DNA of 64,000 nt from an uncultured Lachnospiraceae bacterium (GTDB lineage: Bacteria > Bacillota > Clostridia > Lachnospirales > Lachnospiraceae). The notes beneath the pieces are model-generated. The model was not told the origin of the DNA. It did not search any database and saw only the letters and a list, made by a program, of their open reading frames with translations. How positions within the stretch are numbered: position 1 is the stretch's first letter; every line of letters starts with the position of its first letter. Shown here in pieces: positions 27,392 to 36,475 of the stretch. The DNA lies in assembly GCA_947566705.1 (NCBI GenBank), contig CANOLA010000004.1, forward strand, positions 1 through 64,000, written 5' to 3'. Both the position numbers and the translations under genes were made by a program.

Positions 27392-28408
27392 TTATTTCGG
27401 CCATATAATTTTGACGTCCTTATCACAGATACAGCCATGCGGTTCCATCAGAGGATTATTGCTAAAATCCAGAACTTTTATCTTATTCCCTTTACAGAGC
27501 AAAGTGCTCAGCTTCGGATTCTGGCTGACATCCAGACTGCTTAAATTACATCCGCTACAATTCAAACTGGACAGCTCCGGCGTATTAATGAGATTCAGAC
27601 TGGACATTTTCGTATTACCATTACAATTTATCGTTCTCAGTTTTGGATTGTTGCTTACATCCAGTTTTTTTAATTCCGAAGCGATACCATAGCAATCTAT
27701 ATGTTCCAGTTCCGGCATATTCTTAACCGTCAGGCTTTTGATTGAATACATCCAGCAGGTCAGTGACACCAGCTTTTTATTCTTACTGACATCCAGTTTT
27801 GTCAAACGTTTGGCAGTACATTCCAATTCCTGCAGTTCAGGAAATGACTCCAGCGGAATGGTTCCCTCAATGTCTGTATCTCGCAAATTCAGTTTTATCA
27901 GTTTTCCATCAGAGTTCCATTTGTACTTCCTGGCATTCAGATCCGGTTCAACGGAGGTTGTCCACATCCCGTTTTCTGCCGCTTTCTTCAGAATGTCCTT
28001 AAGGGCAGCCGCTTCGGCGGCATCTTTTCCCTCTTCCCCGGTGAAAACCATCTTCTTTACCACAATATTATAACTGCATTTCCTGCTCTTAGAACCTTTT
28101 GCTTCTTTTACGGTAATCTTTGCCTTCCCCGGTCTGCAGGCATAAACATACCATCCTGCCGCGTCCGTTCCGCCAAAAGTTACCGCCTTTTTATTATTTG
28201 TGCTCCATGTAACCTTGCTGCCGCTCCACTTTCTTTTAAAAGATACTTTCTTTCTCTCTCCTGCACGCATGGAAATGCTTTTGGCAGCTTCCGTTCTGAC
28301 GGATACCCCCGCAAACATTCCTGCAAACAGTGCAAACGCCAGCAAAAACGCCCACGCACGTTTCCGTTTTCCCTTGTTACTTTGTGTTCTTTTGTTTTTT
28401 TCATTCAT
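27392..28408 (-). CDS. Secreted LRR protein with Ig-like domain
   Basis: 338 residues. A long signal peptide (1-42, basic N-terminus, cleavage near RTEA). Residues 43-115 form a BIG2-like Ig domain (WSGSKVTWSTNNKKAVTFGG, then PGKAKITVKE). Residues 125-320 carry about six to seven leucine-rich repeats of the short type LxxLDVSxNxxLxxLxCxxN, ending in the cap CICDKDVKIIWPK. No LPXTG, SLH or lipobox anchor is seen. It belongs to the LRR cluster reaching to 35.3 kb; likely an extracellular binding protein. Confidence 0.85.
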   Translation of the reverse strand: MNEKNKRTQSNKGKRKRAWAFLLAFALFAGMFAGVSVRTEAAKSISMRAGERKKVSFKRKWSGSKVTWSTNNKKAVTFGGTDAAGWYVYACRPGKAKITVKEAKGSKSRKCSYNIVVKKMVFTGEEGKDAAEAAALKDILKKAAENGMWTTSVEPDLNARKYKWNSDGKLIKLNLRDTDIEGTIPLESFPELQELECTAKRLTKLDVSKNKKLVSLTCWMYSIKSLTVKNMPELEHIDCYGIASELKKLDVSNNPKLRTINCNGNTKMSSLNLINTPELSSLNCSGCNLSSLDVSQNPKLSTLLCKGNKIKVLDFSNNPLMEPHGCICDKDVKIIWPK

Positions 28409-28446
28409 TTTAGTATCCTCACTTTACTATTTCATTAATCAAGTCT

Positions 28447-29190
28447 TTACTGAGCACTGTCACTGTAATACGTCACGGTAACATTGTCATCACAGGAAAC
28501 ACAGCCCCTGTTCAGCAATGGATTATTGCTTAAATCCAAACTTGTCAGCTGATTTTCGTCGCAGCGTAACTCTTTCAATTCCGTATTTTTGCTTACATCC
28601 AGCTTACTTAGCTTGTTACCAGGGCAGGTTAAAAGTTCCAACTTCGCATTTTTGCTTAAATTCAAATTCGTCAGCTGGTTCCAGCCACATTCCAACTCTG
28701 TCAGCTTCGTATTTTTGCTTACATCCAGCTTACTCAGCTTATTCCACTTGCAGTTTAATACTTTCAGCTTTGTATTTCCACTTACATCAAGATTAGTCAG
28801 ATGATTACGCTCTACACTTACAATGGTCAGTGCTGTCAGTCCCTTTAAGGAGACCTTCCCTTTCAGGCAGCCTCCATTAAGGTGCAGCTCACTCAGCCTT
28901 CCCTTTTTTGTCCACTTGTAGCAATTGCCATTCAGGTCCGTGTAATACTGGAAATTTCCCAAATTGTTCTTCTCCAGAATTTTCTTAATTACCTTCACAT
29001 CTTTCGTACTCTTTCCCCTGGTATGTTCCAGAGTAACTTTCGGCTTCTGCTTCAGTATCGCCCCCTGCGCTTCCCCCGGAGCCATGTCTGCCATAGCTGC
29101 CTGCACCGGTGCCGCAGTCATTCCGACTGTCAGCGTTAATGCCAGCGCCAGTATGCCTTTTTTCATTCCGTCCTTCAGCCTATTTTTCAT
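28447..29190 (-). CDS. Secreted short LRR protein
   Basis: 247 residues. Signal peptide 1-32 (AAPVQAAMA). A family-specific N-terminal module (50-115) includes VTLEHTRGKSTKDVKVIKKI and YKWTKKGRLSELHLNGGCLK. About five repeats of 20-21 residues follow (LDVSKNTKLTELECGWNQLT), closing with LDLSNNPLLNRGCVSCDDNV. This is the smallest of the four LRR genes. Each repeat carries one Cys in the same place, a known feature of this repeat type. No anchor is visible. Confidence 0.85.
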   Translation of the reverse strand: MKNRLKDGMKKGILALALTLTVGMTAAPVQAAMADMAPGEAQGAILKQKPKVTLEHTRGKSTKDVKVIKKILEKNNLGNFQYYTDLNGNCYKWTKKGRLSELHLNGGCLKGKVSLKGLTALTIVSVERNHLTNLDVSGNTKLKVLNCKWNKLSKLDVSKNTKLTELECGWNQLTNLNLSKNAKLELLTCPGNKLSKLDVSKNTELKELRCDENQLTSLDLSNNPLLNRGCVSCDDNVTVTYYSDSAQ

Positions 29191-29244
29191 TGTATTTCCT
29201 CCTCATTCAATATTTGTGCACGCATTCCAAAACCAGACTCGCGT

Positions 29245-30327
29245 TTACTCATCTTCCCCATAATCCTCGTCTTCCCCGTCATCTGTATCAGACGTCTCGC
29301 AAAAGGTAACCCGGACATTCGCATCACAGGATGTATTACTGTTGTCAGAAAGATAAGGATTATTGCTTAAATCCAGGCTGGTCAGTTGATTATCACTACA
29401 ATCCAGAGTCCATAATTCCGGGCAGCCACTTACATTAAGGCTCGTCAGCTGGTTATTTCCACAAAATAAACTCTCTAACTTTGAACATCTACTTACATCA
29501 AGGTTCGTCAGCTGATTGTTCATACAAAACAACTCTTTTAACTTCTGACATCTACTTACCTCAAGACTGGTTAGCTGATTTTCGCCACATCCCAGATCCT
29601 CTAACTTTGGACAGCCGCTTACATCAAGGCTGGCAAGCTGGTTTTCTCCGCAATTCAGTCGCTCTAACTTTGAACATCCTCTTACATCAAGACTTTTCAG
29701 CTTATTCCCCCAACAGTATACGGTTTTTAGTTTTTTGTTTTTACTCAAATCAAGGCTTGTAATCTTATTGTTATAACACTCTAATTTTTCCAACTTTGGA
29801 TTTTTGCTTACATCAAGACTGGTCAGTTTAAGAATACGGCAGTACAATTCCTTTAACTGTGAATTTTTGCTTACATCCAGCCCTGTTACGTTAAATGTTT
29901 CTCCATTTTCTGCGTTACATTCAAAGTACTCCAGCTTCTTAAATGCTTTCAGAGATACTTTACCTTTTAGACCGTGTATATAAAGTTTTTTCAATCTTCC
30001 ACCCTTCGTCCATTTATAGGCATCGGAATTCAAGTCCAAAAGAAACGACACATATTCATTATCACACTTATCTGTATCAAGATTCTTCTGCAGCAGCTTC
30101 TTAATCGCAGCCACCTCAGACTTATTCTTACCCTTGGTATTTTTCAGGGTAATTTTCTTCGCCTGTTTCAGACTTACCTCTTTTTTCTCTGCGGCCAAAA
30201 CATCCGCAGAAAGTCCTGCCGCCTGCACCGGCACGGCAGATATTCCCAGTGCCAGCACAAATGCCAGCAGTATACTCCCTGCCTGTCTTAATCTTCTGTT
30301 TATTTGTTTTCTCTTGTTCATTTTCAT
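29245..30327 (-). CDS. Secreted LRR protein
   Basis: 360 residues. Signal peptide 1-37 (VPVQAAG). N-terminal module KKITLKNTKGKNKSEVAAIK, then YKWTKGGRLKKLYIHGLKGK, close to the previous gene. About nine leucine-rich repeats occupy 125-335, five of them with SGCPKLEDLGC-type sequence, and a cap (SNTSCDANVRVTFCE) with an acidic tail of about 18 residues follows. Repeat number and the strong similarity between repeats suggest recent expansion by recombination. Confidence 0.85.
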   Translation of the reverse strand: MKMNKRKQINRRLRQAGSILLAFVLALGISAVPVQAAGLSADVLAAEKKEVSLKQAKKITLKNTKGKNKSEVAAIKKLLQKNLDTDKCDNEYVSFLLDLNSDAYKWTKGGRLKKLYIHGLKGKVSLKAFKKLEYFECNAENGETFNVTGLDVSKNSQLKELYCRILKLTSLDVSKNPKLEKLECYNNKITSLDLSKNKKLKTVYCWGNKLKSLDVRGCSKLERLNCGENQLASLDVSGCPKLEDLGCGENQLTSLEVSRCQKLKELFCMNNQLTNLDVSRCSKLESLFCGNNQLTSLNVSGCPELWTLDCSDNQLTSLDLSNNPYLSDNSNTSCDANVRVTFCETSDTDDGEDEDYGEDE

Positions 30328-30369
30328 GTCCTCTCTTTCTTTATTCTGCTTTGCGCTTTTTAATAACCA

Positions 30370-31866
30370 TTAAAAAATGCCTGATATTTTTTTCTTCGGG
30401 CTCTTTGGCTTTTTATCATATGCCCAGATATGGGAATTACCGCCAACGTGGGATGAATACCACTTGAGCTGGTCATCTGTCAGCAGGCAGAAACGTCCGC
30501 CCCTGCTGCGCGGACAGCAGTCATAATGATAGAAGCCGCCCTTTACATATGCCATGTTCCAGTAATGCCGTCCCACACCACGGACACGGTTTACCCGGAT
30601 ATTCGGAATTCCTGCCCGGGTAAGCAGCAGCCTTGCAATCGAAAAATAGGAAAAGCAGTCCCCCCGTCCATAGCGGATTCCATTTACTGCTGCACGTTCC
30701 CAGCTTGAATGATCAGAATGCTCCACATACCTCATATGGCTTCTGATAAAATTATAGATGGCAACCGCCTTTTTTTGGTCTGACCAGCTTTTCTTTGTAA
30801 TAGAACTTAAAATCTGGTCTGCAAACTCGTCATACTGGTCGTTTACGCGCACCGAAATATGTGCCTTTTTCTTTGTTTTGTTACCAGCTTTATCCTCTGC
30901 AATATAGGTAATCCTGTAGGTTCCCTTTTTATTAAAGTTGACCTTGCTGGTATCCACGGTAAGCTTCACTTTGGTATCACGGTCGTCCTCTGCCTTTACA
31001 TATTTGAAATAATCAAATTTGTCTTTTCTGTCTTTATATACCGTCTGATAAGGGATATCCTCATTATAGCTGTTCTTCCCAACAAAGCCTGTAATAACCG
31101 GAGCCTTTGTATCCTCTGTTGCATATGTATAGGACATCGTGTTTTTCTCATAATCCCTGAAATGGTACATTCCTCCGGAACGTACTTTCGTGCTGGTAAG
31201 TTCAAATTCAGAATTTACCAGTTCCTTGTCCGTCACAAATTCAACCGTCAGCACTGCTGTTTTCTTTGCACCTAAGCTCTTACATTTCAGTGTAACATCC
31301 TGTTCTGCAATTTTTCCTTTCAGCTCAATACTTTTTGTATTGCAGGAACTGCTGTTTTTGATGTGAACCTTTACCGTATAGCGGTAAGTGACCGGAACCG
31401 GTTCCGGCAGCACAGTTTCCGTACTATCCGGTTCTGAAACCAGTTCAGGAATTTCCGTGCTGTCCGTTGCGGGATTTTCTGTTGACGGCTCTTCCGGAAT
31501 GACCGGTTCCTGCGGAACAATGGTTTCTTTTAGATTCACTTCCGTGCCGGTAATGACAATTTCATCCGCAGATACTTTTAAATCCGGTTTTTTTTCATTT
31601 GCCACAATCTGAATGGTTTTCTTTTTTGTTTTCCCATCCCTTGTGATAAAAATTGTTACCTTGCCTTTGCTTCTTGCTGTGACACAACCATCTTTACTGA
31701 CCGTTGCAATTTTCTTATTACCTGATTTGTAGGTTGCACCATCTTTCCTGACGCTTATACACTGCCCGATTTTCACCCTGCCGGAAGCTGCGTTCACCGG
31801 AACACAGCTTATAAAAACGGCACAGAGCAAAAATACCAGCACAGCCTTTTTCTTTAACTTTTGCAT
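30370..31866 (-). CDS. Secreted transglutaminase-like protein
   Basis: 498 residues. Signal peptide 1-26. Residues 30-95 form a BIG2-like Ig domain, 100-150 a Pro/Glu/Thr-rich linker, 150-345 two beta-sandwich modules (the second with GTYRITYIAEDKAGNKTKKK), and 350-480 a transglutaminase core. The core keeps the Cys-His-Asp triad: GRGDCFSYFSIARLLLTRAG, then GRHYWNMAYVKGGFYHYDCC. Such domains act as peptidases or cross-linkers of cell-wall or surface proteins. It sits between the LRR genes and a small secreted gene, all in one direction. Confidence 0.82.
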   Translation of the reverse strand: MQKLKKKAVLVFLLCAVFISCVPVNAASGRVKIGQCISVRKDGATYKSGNKKIATVSKDGCVTARSKGKVTIFITRDGKTKKKTIQIVANEKKPDLKVSADEIVITGTEVNLKETIVPQEPVIPEEPSTENPATDSTEIPELVSEPDSTETVLPEPVPVTYRYTVKVHIKNSSSCNTKSIELKGKIAEQDVTLKCKSLGAKKTAVLTVEFVTDKELVNSEFELTSTKVRSGGMYHFRDYEKNTMSYTYATEDTKAPVITGFVGKNSYNEDIPYQTVYKDRKDKFDYFKYVKAEDDRDTKVKLTVDTSKVNFNKKGTYRITYIAEDKAGNKTKKKAHISVRVNDQYDEFADQILSSITKKSWSDQKKAVAIYNFIRSHMRYVEHSDHSSWERAAVNGIRYGRGDCFSYFSIARLLLTRAGIPNIRVNRVRGVGRHYWNMAYVKGGFYHYDCCPRSRGGRFCLLTDDQLKWYSSHVGGNSHIWAYDKKPKSPKKKISGIF

Positions 31867-31886
31867 AACCCGCTCCTTTGCTCCTC

Positions 31887-32375
31887 CTATACAACTGCCA
31901 GATATTCTATCTCCGTCACTTTTTCATCTTCCACTGTAATATAGAGCATTGTTTTTCCTTTTTTGAATTTATATACTCCGTATTCCGGCTTTGCTCTTTT
32001 CCCGTATTTCTTTTTTACAGTGGATTCTTTGCTGCCAATCTTCACACCTTCCGCTGTTTTAATGTTTTTGGTTTTAAATTTGACCGACTGGATGTACTCT
32101 GTGCCTCCTTTTTCCGTGGTATAGGTAACCAGCGTTAAATCCTTTGCCTTATAGGTAAAAGACTCTCCGTTATAAGCACAGCTTTTTTTCTTTGTCGGCG
32201 TAACATCCCCAAGCTTTTCCACCAGCTTGTCTGCCTTGTCATTCATACCTGCGGTTACGCCTTTGTATTTGAATTTGTAACCCCTTGATGCTGCCTGCGC
32301 GTTCACGCAAAATCCTCCTGCCAGTACGGTCAATGCCAGTGCCAGTGCCACCATTTTTCCTAGAAATTTTTTCAT
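31887..32375 (-). CDS. Small secreted protein with two repeated lobes
   Basis: 162 residues. Signal peptide 1-29 (NAQAA). Two similar halves each begin with a Gly-turn-helix pattern: YKGVTAGMNDKADKLVEKLG and AEGVKIGSKESTVKKKYGKR. That pattern resembles BamE/BLIP-like or PepSY-like folds, which bind other proteins. Lys-rich and basic. It is encoded 20 bases upstream of the transglutaminase-like gene and may be its partner. Confidence 0.65.
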   Translation of the reverse strand: MKKFLGKMVALALALTVLAGGFCVNAQAASRGYKFKYKGVTAGMNDKADKLVEKLGDVTPTKKKSCAYNGESFTYKAKDLTLVTYTTEKGGTEYIQSVKFKTKNIKTAEGVKIGSKESTVKKKYGKRAKPEYGVYKFKKGKTMLYITVEDEKVTEIEYLAVV

Positions 32376-32494
32376 GATTTGTTCTCCTTTTCGTTTTTAC
32401 AGACGTATAAAAACGCCATAATTTATTTTTTACTGAATCGCCTTACATATTTGATGTAAGTTTATTCTCCACGAATGATAAAATGATTGAAAAC

Positions 32495-33676
32495 TTAATT
32501 TTCATCATGCAGACAGAGTGTGAAATTTTCCTCCGGAAACCCTTTTGCAGCCAGATGTTTTTTCAGAACCTTTTCAATCCATTCATATGGTGAAGAAACT
32601 TTGTGTATGTAATAACTTTCCAATTTTTCTCCATCCAGTTTTTGATATGCGTTCTGATTTACCCCGTCTTTTTTGTAATCTTCCACACTAATAAACAATT
32701 TGTACTGGTCATCACTGCTCTGGGTATTTATCACATTGCGGATATACTGCTCCACTGTCGCTTGATTGTCCAGTTCTTTTTTTATGAGCCCCCATACCAG
32801 ATCTTTGGCAGAACTACATTCATCCGTGGTGTATTTTGTGTAGTCCCCACTCCCAACAAGCCAGATTCTGCTGCTACATTTCTGTGTAAAACTTGTACCA
32901 TTATATTTTTCCTTGAACTTGTTTAGAGCAACCCTTTCTATGTTTGTTTCGTCAAAAACTTCCCTGCATGTCAGCTTATCATATATTACCTCTGCCAATT
33001 CTTTGCTGCTGCTAACATTCACATTACTGTTGTCCAAAAACAAATTCATAAGTCCATGGCAGTCCTTAACAGTTAAACATGGAAGTTCTGAACCTAAACG
33101 CGCCTCTTCTACTACACTGTAAAAGTTCTCCATTCCTTCTTTTTCAGTGGCAACTTCCTGAAAAATTTCATTAAATTTTTTTAACTCTTTAGCCGCATAC
33201 GGTCTTTCTACATTTCCCTTTCCGGTTTTCTTGCCCAAACAGGTATCGCTATATTCTTCTACAACCGTAGGAAGTTCCAGATGAATTGGAAGAAATTCCA
33301 GGGAATTACTCTCTCCGTTCGTACCTGCCTCCTTTGTCCAGCTCGTCATCACCTCCAGCAAGGTGGCATAACTGGAACAGTACGCATTATCCACAAATGC
33401 AATCACCGCCTTACAGTGTGGACTGCACATATTCCTGTAATACTGATCTACCCACAGATTGATGTCTTCTCCAAATGCCTCATCAAAATAGACCTTCATT
33501 CCATATTTTACACACACCCGGTAAACAATGTCCTCCAGCACCCGCTCATAATCATCAGACTTGTAACTAATAAATACGTAGTCATCGTTCTCCTTACGCA
33601 GGCAGTTATCCATAATCCACTTAATTCTTCCGCTCTCTGCTGATTTCCTTCTTGCATTTTTCTGTTCTTCTGTCAT
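32495..33676 (-). CDS. TIR-domain protein
   Basis: About 393 residues. The frame is open 25 codons upstream, but the ATG at 33674-33676 has a usable AAAGGA site, while the longer frame starts at a TTG. The TIR (or SEFIR-like) domain is at about 30-125: DYVFISYKSDD for the first strand, MKVYFDEAFGEDINLW for the BB region, and CSSYATLLEVM, where Glu108 is in place to be the catalytic glutamate of NAD-cleaving TIRs. The C-terminal 260 residues have no recognisable domain. There is no signal peptide, so it is cytoplasmic, unlike its secreted neighbours. It may be a stand-alone immune NADase; this is not shown. Confidence 0.72.
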   Translation of the reverse strand: MTEEQKNARRKSAESGRIKWIMDNCLRKENDDYVFISYKSDDYERVLEDIVYRVCVKYGMKVYFDEAFGEDINLWVDQYYRNMCSPHCKAVIAFVDNAYCSSYATLLEVMTSWTKEAGTNGESNSLEFLPIHLELPTVVEEYSDTCLGKKTGKGNVERPYAAKELKKFNEIFQEVATEKEGMENFYSVVEEARLGSELPCLTVKDCHGLMNLFLDNSNVNVSSSKELAEVIYDKLTCREVFDETNIERVALNKFKEKYNGTSFTQKCSSRIWLVGSGDYTKYTTDECSSAKDLVWGLIKKELDNQATVEQYIRNVINTQSSDDQYKLFISVEDYKKDGVNQNAYQKLDGEKLESYYIHKVSSPYEWIEKVLKKHLAAKGFPEENFTLCLHDEN

Positions 33677-33778
33677 TCTTTGTCTCATCCTTTGTTTTTT
33701 ATTTTTGGTGTAGCAGAATATACCGCCACACACTGTTTTTAGTACCCCCAACGAATCTTTTAAAAAAGTCCCATTACA

Positions 33779-35329
33779 CTATTTATTCATATGAAAAATA
33801 TCAGATTCCACATATGTCAGTCTGGGACATCCGCTTATATCAAAGCTCGTCAGCTCATTCTTGTAACAGTAAAGGCTGTCCAGCTTTGGGAGATTTCCTA
33901 ATTCCAGACTTGTCAGGTTGTTTTCATGACAAGACAAAACTATCAGATTTTGGCAGCCGCTTACATCCAGATTCGTCAGCTCATTCTTGGAACAGTCAAA
34001 TTGTTTTAAATTTTGACAGCCACTTGCATCCAGACTTGTTATCTCATTCTTATAACAGTAAAGCTTGTCCAGATTTGGAAGAATCCCTAATTCCAGACTT
34101 GTCAGTTTGTTTTCCCAACATTGAAAATCTTTCAGATTTTGGCAACCGCTTACATCCAGACTCGTCAGCTCATTCTTATAACAGTAAAACGTGCCCAGAT
34201 TTGGAAGAGACCCTAATTCCAGACTTGCCAGCTTGTTTTCGCTACATTGAAAATCTTTCAGATTTTGACAGCCGCTTATATTCAGACTCGTCAGTTCATT
34301 CTCATCACAGTAAAGCCTTTTCAAATTTGGGCAGCTGCTTACATCCAGATTTTTCAGCACTCCTTTCATCCAGATAAGATATTTCAAATTTTGGCAGTTA
34401 CTTACATTCAGGCTTGTTAACTGCGGAAAGCTCCAGGCAAACTGTTTTCCAATACTTAATTGTGTACATCCGCTCATATTCAGACTGGTTAATTGCGGAA
34501 ACCTCTGATTGTCGAACAGTTCTTCAAAATCTAATTGTGTACATCCACTCATATTCAGGCTGATTAAAGTCTCTGTATTGCAAGAGAACCATTTCAGTTT
34601 TTTACACACGCTTATATCCAGACTTGTCAGCCTATTCCCACCGCAATCCAGATATTCCAGCTTTGGATAATCGCTTATATTCAGACTCGTCAGCTTATTA
34701 TTATTGCAGTCCAGATATTTCAGTTTTGGGCAACCGCTTACATCCAAACTTGTCAGCCTATTCCCATTGCAGTCCAGATATTCCAGCTTTGGACAACCGC
34801 TTATATTCAGGTCCATCAGCCTATTATTATTGCAGTCCAAATATTTCAGCTTTGGACAGCCCCTGACTTCCAGACTTTCCAGATTTCCATCATACGTGGC
34901 AAAACCTCCATTATTGTCTTCGTATTCACAATCACCACACTTCAGTTTTTCCAAAGCCTTAAAAGAATAATCTATCGAAATCTTTTTTAATCCCTCTGGC
35001 AAACGCCACCATTTCAGTCTGCCATTATACCACTGATAATATGTCATGCTGTCCAGACACGCAGCTTCATCATTTGACTTCACTCCTGCTTTCTTCAGGA
35101 TTTTCCTGAGTGCTGCAACCTCTTTTTTATTTTTTCCCTTGGTATCGGTCAGTTTGAACTTCTTTGCCTTTTTCAGGCTTACGTTTTTTGTTTCTTCTGC
35201 ACGGACTGCAGACGGAAGTCCTGCTGCATGAACTGTGGGCATTTTTATCTCCATGAACAACACAAACACAAACAATAAGCTTGCCATCCGCCATATGCAT
35301 CCTTTGTTCCTTGATAATCTCATATTCAT
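33779..35329 (-). CDS. Large secreted LRR protein
   Basis: 516 residues. Signal peptide 1-36 with an N-terminal basic run. N-terminal module KKFKLTDTKGKNKKEVAALR, then about 15 leucine-rich repeats between 130 and 510. Repeats alternate between SLDVSGCPKLKYLDC-type and SLELGNLPNLDKLYC-type units, the second type being peculiar to this gene. It lacks the C-terminal cap found in the other three and ends in SDIFHMNK, so the 3' end may have been lost. No anchor motif. Confidence 0.83.
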   Translation of the reverse strand: MNMRLSRNKGCIWRMASLLFVFVLFMEIKMPTVHAAGLPSAVRAEETKNVSLKKAKKFKLTDTKGKNKKEVAALRKILKKAGVKSNDEAACLDSMTYYQWYNGRLKWWRLPEGLKKISIDYSFKALEKLKCGDCEYEDNNGGFATYDGNLESLEVRGCPKLKYLDCNNNRLMDLNISGCPKLEYLDCNGNRLTSLDVSGCPKLKYLDCNNNKLTSLNISDYPKLEYLDCGGNRLTSLDISVCKKLKWFSCNTETLISLNMSGCTQLDFEELFDNQRFPQLTSLNMSGCTQLSIGKQFAWSFPQLTSLNVSNCQNLKYLIWMKGVLKNLDVSSCPNLKRLYCDENELTSLNISGCQNLKDFQCSENKLASLELGSLPNLGTFYCYKNELTSLDVSGCQNLKDFQCWENKLTSLELGILPNLDKLYCYKNEITSLDASGCQNLKQFDCSKNELTNLDVSGCQNLIVLSCHENNLTSLELGNLPKLDSLYCYKNELTSFDISGCPRLTYVESDIFHMNK

Positions 35330-35405
35330 CTCATATTCTCCTTTTCATTATTTATGTAAATCCAGTCCGTTCCCCGGACTAAATCCATACCTTGTCTTAC
35401 AGCAC

Positions 35406-36473
35406 TTAATAGTTCACGAGTTCCCCGTATTCTTCCAGTTCCTTTTTCTGTGCCTCCTCCATGCTGTGATATAACTCAGCCTTTTTCTTCCACACCTTTG
35501 CGGTCTCTTTTTCACCATGCAGGTTTTCCAGCTTATATTTTTCGGAAAGGAACTGTCCGAGATAATCTGCGCATTTTTCTGCACCGGACAGATTCATATG
35601 CAGTCCCTGATCATAGGTATCTGTTTCATAATTAATCCCGGTTTCATCCGTATGCTCCAGAAAATTGATATAATCCAGATTTCTTTCTTTTGCATATTCT
35701 TTTACCTGGCTGTCCCATTCGTCATACCATACCGGCGACAGACTGGGTGCTTTCACCAGAAGGAGGCGGATTCCTTTTTCCTCACACAAATCTGCAATTT
35801 TATCCAGATACTTCATGACATTTTTCCCAAATTCAAAAGACTCCGGCTCTTCCTCTTCCCAGATTCCCTCTTCATAGGGCAGCGCGTCCACACGCATATA
35901 GTAACCAGCATGTGTCCGAGTAATATCAGAAAAATAGTATTTAAAATCACTCTTTTTTAATTCCGTAATCCTGCTGTGATAGCGTAGTAACGGAAAGACA
36001 TAATCCAGCATACTTTCATCTTTTATCATGGACGCTTTTATGGCATTTATTTTACTGTCTGACCATTTCATCCCGTCTAACGTCATACGGTTGTACTCCT
36101 CCCGCTGCGGTTCGTCATACTTTAATGCCAGAACGTTAAATACCACAACATCAGGCGTTTCATATTTCATAGCATCTTCCAGCAGGTAATACGACTGCCA
36201 TGTAAGCTGCTGGGCGTTTCCGCGGATATAACTTGTAATTCCATATTTCTCCCAAAGCTCTATCGTGCTGAAATTCTCATACAGTTCACAGTCCCCGACC
36301 ATCAGCACCTGATGTGGAAGCGTCTCCCTGTAATATTCTGCAGTAAATCCGCCCTCCACAATATCTTCCGTATATTTTGGTATCACAAGCCTCTGCAGTC
36401 CAAGAAGCAGCGCCGCCGTAATTGCCGCGGACAATATCCCTCTTATTATTTTTTTCAAATTGGCTCCCTTCAT
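35406..36473 (-). CDS. DltD-like / SGNH-fold membrane-anchored protein
   Basis: 355 residues. One N-terminal membrane segment (8-28), then an extracytoplasmic SGNH-like domain. The first block, where family members have GDS or GSS, reads VLMVGDCELYENFS, so the nucleophile position carries Cys. The last block is YDQGLHMNLSGAEK with the Asp/His pair. The tail of about 35 residues is charged and helical. Position as the last gene of a dlt-like operon suggests it moves or trims the acyl group delivered by the MBOAT protein. Two bases separate the genes. Confidence 0.78.
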   Translation of the reverse strand: MKGANLKKIIRGILSAAITAALLLGLQRLVIPKYTEDIVEGGFTAEYYRETLPHQVLMVGDCELYENFSTIELWEKYGITSYIRGNAQQLTWQSYYLLEDAMKYETPDVVVFNVLALKYDEPQREEYNRMTLDGMKWSDSKINAIKASMIKDESMLDYVFPLLRYHSRITELKKSDFKYYFSDITRTHAGYYMRVDALPYEEGIWEEEEPESFEFGKNVMKYLDKIADLCEEKGIRLLLVKAPSLSPVWYDEWDSQVKEYAKERNLDYINFLEHTDETGINYETDTYDQGLHMNLSGAEKCADYLGQFLSEKYKLENLHGEKETAKVWKKKAELYHSMEEAQKKELEEYGELVNY

Positions 36474-36475
36474 GT

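Noticed and set aside
28500..35000. Long open frames on the plus strand opposite the LRR genes
   Set aside because: They are reverse readings of repetitive LRR codons, have no ribosome binding sites, and show only low-complexity repeats.
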